Shown here one piece after another: positions 47,175 through 57,315 of a stretch of 64,000 nucleotides of DNA (the first letter of the stretch is position 1; each line of letters opens with the position of its first letter). The DNA comes from Salticus scenicus (taxonomy: Eukaryota; Arthropoda; Arachnida; Araneae; Salticidae). Where the stretch lies: the NCBI GenBank assembly GCA_963930645.1, contig OZ005662.1, forward strand, positions 5,647,436 to 5,711,435, in the 5' to 3' direction. The translations under genes and the position numbers were made by a program. The notes below the pieces were generated by a model. That model was not told the DNA's origin. It worked only from the letters and a program-made list of their open reading frames with translations, and did not search any database.

Positions 47175-48898
47175 ATCTTTATACTGCATCGAGCATAATA
47201 TTAATATAGATTATTACTATACATAAAACTGTTTTTCCTTGTAAAATAAGGTACGATTTTTGTTATTGATTCATTTGCAGAGCCCCACAAAATTGTTCTG
47301 GTTAAAAACAAAATATATTTTTGTAGTCTTGGAGTTTTTAAACGAATACCGCTATAGCAATCTATTGCTTCAATAACGAAAAAAGTATAAAAGTTATTTT
47401 TGCGAGTTTTTTTTTTTTTTTTTTTTTTTTTTTCCCTGACTAAATGAAAAGTTTATTTATTTTTTCTTTACGCTATTTCGGGTCGCTTTAGTTTATCAAA
47501 CCGCATTCAGTTTATCAAACCAATTACAATAGGTGTTCGCACTGATGGTTTACCCCAGTATAAGTAGTTTGTAGTTCACTGGACCTCTTCTGTCCTACCA
47601 TAAACAGAGCACTATCTTTCGTTCATGAAGATCTCATTTTGCAATTTTTGTAGCGAATGTTCCAGGTTTGCAGAAAATTGTTATTCTCCTAAAGGACCCA
47701 CTTTTCATCTATTAAGTTTGTATAAAAACGGCAACAAGGGGAGACGAACAGGACTCTCACACGATATAATAAACTTTTTTAGTCAAATTGTGCGGAACAC
47801 AAATACTCTGCTTCTAGACAAGTCCAATACGTTTGATGGGTTACTGAGTAGTCGAGTTCTTTTGTAATTGCTCTAGTGGTTAGGTGGGAGTTACTCTCCA
47901 ACATGGACCTCAAAATGTCATAATCGACCTTGGATGGCCGCCCGAATTAACGATCTTTTTTGAGACTGAAATCTCAGAAACGATTTTTGCCAGTTCATCT
48001 TTGATAGGTCCGAAAGTTTAAAAACTTCCCAACGTGTCATACAAGTTTTTACAGGGAGCCGATGCACTGCTGTCTTTCTGGATCACATACCAAATGTGAT
48101 GTCTTAAAAGAACTTTATCCACTGCTACTTTATCCAATTAAAAAAAGAACTTTAATCTCTCAATACTTTGCAACTTACTGATGAAGGCGAAGGGTATTGA
48201 AAATAGCCCTTTTATATCTCACGAGCGGTTCGTTAAATAATAAAACCCCACAAGATGCATTCTACACAGGTAGAATTACCTGAAGGTTGTAAAATACAAC
48301 AAAACTTTACCGCCAACCTAATATATATATATTTTTTTTTTTCAAAAAGCATTTGACATAAAATAAAAAATTTCATAAATGTTGGTTTTGTGTGCGAATG
48401 GAATCCAATACAGGGTTAAAATGAAACGATGCAACGGTACGTATATTTGGAAGATGTTTATAAACTATAGAAACCTCATAATTTTTTGTTCTTGTTCTAC
48501 TTGTATTATCACAATGCATATGGAACTACTAACACTGATCGCAAAGTATGGCTTAATAATTGTTTATGTATAAATATATAAAGCACTTGGTTACCAGGTG
48601 GCATTGCTTATAAAAAGAGAAATCGTGATGCAGTATTGAATGCATTATTGTAGGTATCTCGGATGCAAGACTAAAGCAGTCACGTGATCAGCTACTGTTC
48701 TGGTCATCGGAGAAGTGTTTTGTGTCAGCTAATGACTCACTCGACGCTAAGTAAAACAATAGGTTAATCTTAAGGGTTAAAGACAATGACCTTCGCGGTA
48801 ACAGACAACAAATAAATAACCTGCCTCTCGCTTAAACGAATCAGATAGCGTGATTATATTCGCTTGACATCGCCGCTACTTGTAGCTTGCTTTTTTTT

Positions 48899-49025
48899 AC
48901 TTTCTTCTATATAGATAAGAAAAAAGTGTTCCGTTCGTAAAAATTTTAGACTTTTGTTTTTTGATGGTTTTGTACGTTTTAACAGGTCTTGAATGCTGTT
49001 CTGACAATTTTTTCAACAATGCCTG
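48899..49025 (+). mobile_element. Helentron-like 5' fragment
   Basis: ACTTTCTTCTATATAG to about 49025, diverged; the body is missing. An inverted copy begins at 49095. Confidence 0.5.
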
Positions 49026-49094
49026 TCATAAATCATTCCTTGTGTGCGATAATATGCTGCATGTTTAAGTTAAATCGCTAAATGACAGTTTAAA

Positions 49095-50158
49095 CTAGTA
49101 TGTTGTGGCCACCACAAGACTTTCTTCTATATTTTTCTATACAAATTCACTCAGTAACATTAAAAAAAAAAAAAAAAATCTTTTTTTCGTTAAAAGTAAA
49201 AAAAAATCGATAACTTTGTTTTGAATTATCATATATTTATAGTTCAACCATTCGTTTTAAAGGTACTGACGAGACCTTTCGAAAGATACCCATCTTGAAA
49301 ATTTACCCCCAAGCGACGCCCGCACATGCACAAAATTATTTTTCCTAATTAACTACTACTATTATCAATAATTCATATCAGTTTTACAATCACAGGTTAA
49401 GAATAACTCTCATTATATACATTTATACGAAATTTTGTCCTATGCTGCCATGTTAAAAATTTAGAAAAAATACGATCACAGCACCACCTGTTGAGCGATT
49501 GATCCTCGAGTCTAATCAGTACCAGTTTGTATCAGGGGCCAACTAAATACCAAGTTTGGTTAAATTTCGTTAAAAAAAGAAGAAAAAAATACGATTTTTT
49601 TAAAAAGTTTATTTTGTTAAAAGTAAAAAAAATCGATAACTTTGTTTCAAATTATCACAGATTTGTAGTTCAACCATTCTTGTTAAAGGTATTGACGAGA
49701 TCTTTCGAAAGATACCCATCTTGAAAATTTACTCCCCACGAGGGGGGACTTCCCCCCAGGGGGGGGGGGCGAAACTCCTACACATATAAAAAAATTTTCA
49801 CAGTTGACTATCTCTATTATAAATAATTCTTGTACATTTCATAATGCTTACTATGTTAAAAATTTAGATAAAGCGGGATGGCAACGCAACCTGTAAGACA
49901 ATTTTTACCAAAAGTTGATAGGCACTCATTTATGTCAAGGTTCAACTACATACCAATTTGCATGAAATTCTGTGCAGTAGTTCCTGAGATACAGTTGCCA
50001 CAAAATTTTGTCGCACACACACATACAGACAGAAAGACATTTTCTAAAAATGGTCAAATCGTGCTCTACAGATCTCAAAACGTGTACATCCATCAAAAAC
50101 CCGAGGTCGAAAATTTTTACGAATCCAATACTTTCTTCTATTGGATATAGAAGAAAGT
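49095..50158 (-). mobile_element. Composite Helentron-like element
   Basis: 3' end CTAG at 49095-49098 and 5' end at 50158. The body contains two successive TTTAAAGGTA/CTTGAAAATTTAC segments (about 49200-49310 and 49620-49735), so parts of two copies are joined around 49565. Confidence 0.68.
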
Positions 50159-50464
50159 AAAAACAGTAGATATATCCGAATATCTTCCTTTCCATTGACT
50201 ATGTTACAGAAATTATGAAAAAAAAGCTTTGTTTTAGTTATACTCCATCTCAAAAAATCCTTACAAATATAGAAAAAAAAAATTAAAAAAAAAAAATTTA
50301 AAAAAAAATTAAAACTTGTAACTTTGCTTCTAAAAAAAGAAACTCACTGAAATTTTTAACAAGTTGCATTATGAAGAAATCAAGTGAGCAGAAAAAAAGA
50401 AATTTCGTATAGTTATATTTTATTTCTCTTTAAAAATACTAAAAACCAATCAGCTTTATCAATG

Positions 50465-50640
50465 CCATAGAAATTGATGTTATTAAGTGATGGTGTTAGG
50501 CGCATTGTCGCTTTAATTGCAGCACTCGTGCTTACGTTATTCGCCTGACGAAGGATCATGTGTTCTTTCGACTCGAAACAATTGTTGCGAGTTTATTGTA
50601 TTTTATAGTGTTCATTCAATGTTTTGTACTTATTACACTA
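50465..50640 (+). mobile_element. Older Penelope 3' end with a decayed hammerhead
   Basis: The stretch matches the tail of the 35-kb element (GCAGCACTCGTGCTTAC, then TTCGCCTGACGAAGG, then CGAAACAATTGTTGCGAG and a T-rich tail). The hammerhead core CTGACGA (50545-50551) still fits the CUGANGA consensus. Stem I (TTCGC with GCGAG, ending 50591) is intact, but stem II has at least two mismatches, so activity is doubtful. No coding part remains beside it. Confidence 0.7.
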
Positions 50641-51195
50641 GTTGTCTTTTTCTTGTGAGAATATAAAATGATTTCAGAAAACTATTTAGTCCTAAAACGC
50701 TTCATATTTTCATATTTATTTTAAAACAGTGTTGTCATCTGGTTGCTGGGATTAAGACGCCACACTCGCCAAAACTTTTCCTGTTTAAAATGTCGAATTG
50801 TGATATTAGCAAGATGAGGTGGGGGGGGGCGGAGAGGATGGCCGAGAGTGAATGACTGTCACGGACTTCTTCCAATCATGATAAAGAAAAATTCTTACAC
50901 TAAAGTAATTGTAATCCGGGCAGAAAATTGCTTTTATCTATTGGCAAGCCAAGCAGCTTTAAAATTTACATTTTTTATTCAACAGCAATTAAAAAAAAAA
51001 AAAAATAGAGAGAGAGAGAAGTGAAATTTCAAATATTGGATCTCAAGATGTATAAATTCAAGCTAATTCTAGCAGAATAAATCCTCTTGGCGTGTTCCAC
51101 GAGTGCATCATTGGTACCTGAGTCACCGGCCGGGTGGCTCTCTGGCACTTGATTGTAACAGGCACGATCAAACCACTCTCACTCGATTCCTCAGT

Positions 51196-51374
51196 CAGTG
51201 TTGGGCATAATTGATTAAAAAGTAATTGAATTACAACTGAATTACAATCATAATTATTTTACTGTCAATAAATTAACAAATAATTGATTACAAATAAATT
51301 GAATTACTTATTCAATTTATTTGTAATAATTCAATTTATTTGTAATCAATAACTTGTTAATCGATTGACGAAAA

Positions 51375-51421
<47 letters not shown>

Positions 51422-51482
51422 GTAATTTAGCTGTAATTCAATTATAATTCAATTACTTTTTAATCAATTATGCACAACACTG
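51196..51482. mobile_element. hAT-like miniature foldback element, 287 bp
   Basis: Ends CAGTGTTGGGCATAATTG and CAATTATGCACAACACTG, inverted arms made of AATTACAATT-type sequence, flanked by the exact 8-bp duplication TCCTCAGT (51188-51195, 51483-51490). A TA repeat of about 45 bases (51378-51418) lies inside. Confidence 0.85.
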
Positions 51483-51654
51483 TCCTCAGTGGCCATCTTA
51501 GGCCTCAGTAGCCATCTCAGTTGACATTTTTGGGTGGTTCCAAGCGTTTTGAAATCTGTGCTAAGTGTTCTACTGAACAGGCTTCCCCTGCTAATATTCT
51601 TCAGTGCCTGGGGCTTTTTAGGCAAGATCTTACATTACAGACAATCCTCTATCG

Positions 51655-51921
51655 CAGCGGTTCCCAACCTTTTTAGTTGTGCGGACCACAAATTTTATAA
51701 AAAAGACTTTGAGGCCCACTAACTACTTAATATACAAGTAAAAAATATAATGGCAAATAGACACCTATATATATTATATATATATATATATATATACTGG
51801 GCAGATATATCAGTAATTAGTAAAAGATACTGTACAAGAAGAATTAATAATAGTAATAGTAATAACTTTATTGTATTTACTTAGCTGTTACCTTTGTAAT
51901 AAATTTAAAAAACAAGTGATC

Positions 51922-51954
<33 letters not shown>

Positions 51955-52522
51955 AATGAGATTTTTGACGTTGTTTGTCTTCCACGACTGAGTCAATATC
52001 TGTACTGAAACTGGATAGTTTTAGCCTCAAATCCCTCTCAACATTCAATTTATTACTATATTTATTTTAAAAAAAACTAAAGTTGAAAAAGCTCGTTCAC
52101 ATAGGTAGGTTGTTGAAAAGCCCATCAAGTGTCTCAGTGCAATTTTTGCATTAGCTGGATAATCTTGCCGAACGTATATCCAAAACGTGACCAATGGTGT
52201 TGTTTTAAAAAGTGATTTTAGAATCTGGTCACATGATAGTTCTATTAACGTGTCTTCCACTCTTTAAGATAATTTCAGTTTTTTTAGGTAATTTTCTTCA
52301 AAGGGAATTCTGATCAATTGGATTTCATCTGATGAAATCCCTGAACAACAGCCAACGCGTTTTCCTTATTGACTACTACGGACCACGGAAATCTTGAGTA
52401 ACACCACATCTCACTAGTGAATCGTCCTGAAAAACTGGTATTTGACCTCAATATTCCACGGCCCAGTATCGCCCTGCCAGCGGCCCACTTGTGGGCCGCG
52501 GCCCATGGGTTGGGAACCGCTG
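51655..52522 (-). mobile_element. hAT element with partial transposase, 868 bp
   Basis: Terminal repeats CAGCGGTTCCCAACC and GGTTGGGAACCGCTG, flanked by the exact 8-bp duplication CTCTATCG (51647-51654, 52523-52530). The interior keeps only the transposase C-terminus on the minus strand and a long A run at about 51920-51950, so it is an internally deleted, non-autonomous copy. Confidence 0.9.
51950..52260 (-). pseudogene. hAT transposase C-terminal dimerisation region, broken
   Basis: The minus-strand frame from 52260 reads through LVTFWIYVRQDYPANAK, LRHLMGFSTTYLCERAFSTL, the conserved C-terminal hAT dimerisation region with the pattern seen in ZBED5-like proteins. A frameshift near 52050 separates it from the continuing NKLNVERDLRLKLSSF, which ends in a stop near 51955. 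The catalytic part is missing. Confidence 0.82.
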
Positions 52523-52743
52523 CTCTATCGGTTCTAGACTTCTATAGGGTGCACAATTTCATGAACCTGATTTACTCCTGATAGTGTTTGAGGTTGAGTA
52601 ACAACAACAACAAGCTAAGCGAACTTCATAGCTGTGCTCAACACCGTTTGCCTACAATATGGCATGTAGTAGTTATTTTATACGCTATTATTTAATTTGG
52701 TAGGTTGTATATGAGTGTAGGTCAAATCTAAAATTTTAACTTT

Positions 52744-54228
52744 CACCCACTTCCTACCATGCGACTGAATGGAAGTTTTGCATACATGTATAACTCCGAA
52801 AACAATATATGCTCCATAAGTAACAGACTTGGAGGAGGGTCAGGGACCTTGAGCCTCCAACTCTTGTTAAAAATTTCATTTCGAATACCCACTTTCTATC
52901 CTCCGATTGAGCTGAAATTTTGCCTACATGTATAACTCCGATTGAGCTATTTTGCCTACATGTGTAACTCCGATTGAGCTGAAATTTTGCCTACATGTAT
53001 AACTCCGATTGAGCTGTAATTTTGCCTACATATATAACTCCGATTGAGCTGAAATTTTGCCAACATGTATAACTCCGATTGAGCTATTTTACCTACATGT
53101 ATAACTCCGATTGAGCTGAAATTTTGCCTTCATGTATAACTCCGATTGAGCTGAAATTTTGCCTACATGTATAACTCCGATTGAGCTATTTTGCCTACAT
53201 GTATAACTCCGATTGAGCTGAAATTTTGCCTACATGTATAACTCCGATTGAGCTGAAATTTTGCCTACATGTATAACTCCGATTGAGCTGTAATTTTGCC
53301 TACATATATAACTCCGATTGAGCTGAAATTTTGCCAACATGTATAACTCCGATTGAGCTATTTTACTTACATGTATAACTCCGATTGAGCTGAAATTTTG
53401 CCTTCATGTATAACTCCAATTGAGCTGAAATTTTGCCTACATATATAACTACGCTTGAGCTGAAATTTTGCCGACATGTATAACTCCGATGGCAATATAC
53501 ATACTGAAGTAGTAACGGACTTAGAGCTTGAGGACTGGAAGCTATAGGCTTCTAACTCTCGTTAAAAATTTCATTTTGAATTTTAATTCCCTTCCTATCA
53601 TTAGATTGAACTTAAAATTTTGGCTACGTGTAGGACTACCATAATAATACATGCTCAAGTAGTAACGGATTTAGGAGATGGGAGTCTGAAAGAAATGTGT
53701 TTACCAACTACAATTCAAAATTTCTTTTCGTTTTAACCTATTTCCTATCATTCGATTGAAGTGAAATTTTACCTACATGTATAATTTCAATAGCAATACA
53801 TGCTCAAGTAGTAACAAATTTAGAGGGGGGGGACTATGAATCCCTCGGCCTCCAAATCGTGTTGAAAATTTTATTTTCAATTTTAACCCATTTCTTATTA
53901 TCTGACTGAAAAATTTTGCCTACATGTTGAACTCCGATGGCCATACAGGCTGAAGTAGTAACTGACTTATAAAGTGGGAGTCTGGGCTTCCAACTGTAGT
54001 TAAAAATTTCTTTTCGGATTTCAACCCGAATATCCTCATATCATCCGACTGAGCTAAAACTTTGCATATATGTATACCTCTGATGACAATCCATGGTGAC
54101 AATACATGATGACAATACAGTAATGGAATTAGTAATGGAGATAGGGTTGATGGCGTTGACCCCAAACTCCAGTTCAAAATTTGTTTTCGAAGTTTAACTC
54201 ACTCCGACTGAACTGAAGTTTTGCATAT
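52744..54228 (+). repeat. Nested satellite: ~140-bp units with an expanded 35-bp core
   Basis: Larger units (TTTTAACCCATTTCCTATCA, GATTGAGCTGAAATTTTGCC, TACATGTATAACTCCGATGG, CAATACATGCTCAAGTAGTA, ACGGACTTAG, GTTAAAAATTTC) repeat about every 140-150 bp across the array. Within about 52900-53490 one subunit of ~35 bp (GATTGAGCTGAAATTTTGCC + TACATGTATAACTCC) is amplified about 17-18 times, alternating with a ~27-bp short form lacking GAAA. The pattern of long and short forms is itself repeated, suggesting block duplication. Confidence 0.85.
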
Positions 54229-54229
54229 A

Positions 54230-54749
54230 CAGGGTGATTATAATTTAAAGTTACAATTTCAAAACGCTATAATTTTAAAACTACCCACCAGAGCGATTTG
54301 ATATTTTACCAGAGCAGTCGGGAGGCAAGGAAATTTTGTTTGGGTGAGAAAAAAAGTAGTTTCAACATGTTCCTGTAGATGGCGCTGTCAGGGTAATGTC
54401 AGGGGAAACGCCTCAATGGACTCATTAAACACAGGAATGTTGTTAGCAACACAATGAAATAGTAGGAAACAATAGAATTTAAGGGTTTTACTACAATTAT
54501 TTTAGCAAAAAAAACAAGAATACGTGTTTACAGCGGAAATAGTCATAGTGAAAAGAGAAAAAGAGGAGCTTCATGAAACAAATACTCTACGGATAATTAA
54601 CGGCACATTTTGGAACTTACTTTCTTTTTTTATTTTCAAAAAAAATTTCCTTGCCTCACGATTGCTCTGGTAAAATATCAAATCGCTCCGATGGGTAGTT
54701 TTAAAAATATAGCGTTTTGAAATCGTAACTTTAATTATAATCATCTTGT
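54230..54749. mobile_element. Miniature element with ~105-bp inverted arms
   Basis: CAGGGTGATTATAATTTAAA at the left mirrors TTAATTATAATCATCTTG at the right, flanked by TA. The arms share TTTTAAAACTACCCA and GATATTTTACCAGAGCA. The interior has no transposase. It lies ~220 bp upstream of the microexon at 54973-55019. Confidence 0.72.
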
Positions 54750-54796
54750 TATGTATGTTATCCACATCCGCTGAAATGGAGATATTAGTACATATT

Positions 54797-54848
<52 letters not shown>

Positions 54849-54972
54849 CAATTTGTGCGTTATATTTTATGTAATGATTCCGCATGTGCAAAATACAATT
54901 GTAAATCTAACGACTTTAAATAGAAATATGTATTAAGAAATAATTGTTGCTATTTTTTTCTCTCTGTTTTAG

Positions 54973-55019
54973 AGGAATGGACTACCAGCAAAAGAGTCGT
55001 CAATCACAAAACAAAACAG
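54973..55019 (+). CDS. Candidate 47-nt microexon of the same gene
   Basis: The segment follows the tract TTTTTTTCTCTCTGTTTTAG (AG at 54971-54972) and ends at the donor GTAATATT (55020). Joined to the one leftover base of the exon at 41755-41785, it reads EEWTTSKRVVNHKTKQ without a stop and finishes in phase 0. A second AG two bases downstream could act as an alternative acceptor and would shift the frame, so the AGAG start should be checked in transcripts. The encoded stretch is polar and basic with one Trp, with no known domain. The downstream intron continues past the window end. Confidence 0.65.
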
Positions 55020-56219
55020 GTAATATTAGTTAATTAATGATTTATATTAAGTTATTATTAGTTGTAATAAGTTACTGATCTACTAGCAAACACGTGCGAA
55101 ATTTTCACATTTTGTTTCTTTCCTTACTTACCTTTAACACTTGAAACTCATAAATCTTATACAAATTTTCCCACCCAATTTAAATTTTAATTCATCAGAA
55201 ACCAAAATATTATTAGTTTTTGTGGGATGAAACGCTAATTATAGTTAAACCAATATCATTCAAAATAAAATTAATGTTTGACGACTCAGTTTTCATACTT
55301 CCCCATGCAGTACCACTTTAGTATAGGACCCCTATGACGACTTTTAAAACTTTATCACCATTTTTGTTTCTTTAATTAATTAGTTAACTAATTAATTTTG
55401 CATAATTTTTATTTAAAAGAGATAGTACTGAATTAAACTTTTTATTATTTCGCTTTTTAGTCAATTTATGACAATAATTCATATTATGTTTATATTTTTA
55501 AAGTACTGCTAGCTTGAAAAGATGCAACTTTTAAAAATACGTTTTATTGTAAAAAGATCTAATCATACAAATGACGAATGATCTGAGTCCGTTAGCTTAA
55601 ATATTGCCCATGTATAAATATATATATTTTTTTCATTATCGCGTGTATTTTATTTTTTGAAAAATTGGCAATGCTTAAACAGCTATATATAATAGACAAA
55701 ATTTAACACGAAATACTGAATAATGAAAAACTATTCGCCCGTGATTTCATCCCCCCTCCATTTTGCACAGTCTTTCACTATTTTATTATCCACAATCTCT
55801 CTCTCTCTCTCTCTCTCTCTTTTAATTTAGTTTACACTATGAATCTAAGAAATTTGTTCTCCTACGAAGTCACTATATTGTATCGTTTCGGCAAAATTTA
55901 ATCGTAACTGCTCCATGCTATAAAAATATTTATGTAGATAATTTATTGTTTCCTTAAAACAAAGTTGCATTAGCAAAATATCGTATGTTGCATTGCCCAT
56001 TGCCAGTTGCATTAGCAAAATATCGTATAATTGGCAAACATTTTTTCGCACAAAATATCTTAACCCTCGCTTTCCCAAGATCAAGGCGTTACTGCAGAAA
56101 AAGTGCTCATATGCCTTTATATGAAAGAATAGGAAAAAAAGAATAATAAGGTTTGTAACATGCAATATAGTCTTATCATACTAGATTAAATTCTGCCTCT
56201 AACAGTTTCCTCTTTCTCA

Positions 56220-56250
<31 letters not shown>

Positions 56251-57217
56251 CTAATTTCACCCGATAGTTCTTGACGAGACATTCCCGTTATAATAATAAT
56301 AATAATAATTATTATTATTATTGATTTGGTTATGTTTTTTGGCATGGCTATTATCTAAAATCCGCGCTATACTAAAAGTTTAATTCTCGCTATTAGGCAA
56401 TCACCTCAGGAACTTCACACATTAACGAATCCTGTTGGTCGAAAACATCCATGATTGAACGTTTCTGCGTGTACCGTAGCAATATAAACACGCGAACACA
56501 CATTTTTTATTTATTTTTTCTTTTAAAGCCCTGAATTGTAACATTAGAAAAAATTGTTTTTAAACTTGCAGTTTTAGTTATTAATTTTATCTTGATAAGA
56601 TCTAAAATATTCATTATGAATTAAATTAAAAATGACTTAAATTTATGAACCATTATGTGAAACGTTTAAAATCTAATTTTCTTTTTCTTCTTACCTTTCT
56701 TCTTCATTATTATCATCACTTTTTTTTTCTTTTTTTCTTTAACGATGCAGTTAAATATAATAAAAATAAACAAGTTTGTAAAATTTCCTTTTACTTTTTG
56801 TATTTCTTTAAATGTAATTTGTTCAATGACAAACCACCCATTAAAATAAAGTTTTACGCAGTTTTCAAACAAGTATAGTATTACACACATCAGAAAGAAA
56901 ATGTTTCTCTATGTTAATGTAAAATTTGCCTTTGGCCTCATTACACAGCAAACAATCTTTAATAAACTTTGCAGTCATTTGTTTTCTGATGTAGTAGTTC
57001 AGCAATGTTCCAGTTTCAACTAATTTATTCGACTGATTCAACTAAATTCCAATACGATTATCTCCCGCTGTGGCATGTAATTTGGTAACGTATTTATACG
57101 CATAGGATACTAGGAAATCACCTTGAGGATATGTAGTAGTCCTTAACAGTAATTAATATCAAGAAAAAATAAATTTGTTGAACTGTTTCGTAAATAATTA
57201 AGCTTTACATCAAAATA
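55020..57217 (+). other. Start of the next inferred intron, no feature recognised
   Basis: Begins GTAATATT. Contains a (TC)n run at 55796-55820, a long T run at 56223-56249, and a 23-bp direct repeat (AGTTGCATTAGCAAAATATC) at about 55963 and 56005. The ORF 55845-56165 on the minus strand spans that repeat and lacks support. Confidence 0.5.
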
Positions 57218-57284
57218 CTAGTATGTTGTGGCCACCACAAGACTTTCTTCTATATTTTCCTATACATATTCAATCAGTAACAAT

Positions 57285-57315
<31 letters not shown>

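Larger units (their letters stand above)
41786..54972 (+). other. Inferred 13.2-kb intron
   Basis: Bounded by GTAAGT (41786) and GTTTTAG (54972). Parts with nothing recognised: 44100-46006 (CA repeat 45158-45200), 46188-46951, 47188-48898 (the ORF 47625-47867 has Cys pairs but no known domain) and 50640-51187. Confidence 0.6.

Noticed and set aside
48180..48230. CTGATGAAGGCGAAGGG as another hammerhead
   Set aside because: No GAAAC box at the right distance and no stem I could be found.
49878..50253. ORFs of 69-90 residues on both strands
   Set aside because: They lie wholly inside a Helentron-like copy; the same false frames appear in its other copies (13238, 35792).
52900..53490. CRISPR-like 35-bp array
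   Set aside because: Units are directly adjacent without spacers, and length forms vary; it is a minisatellite.
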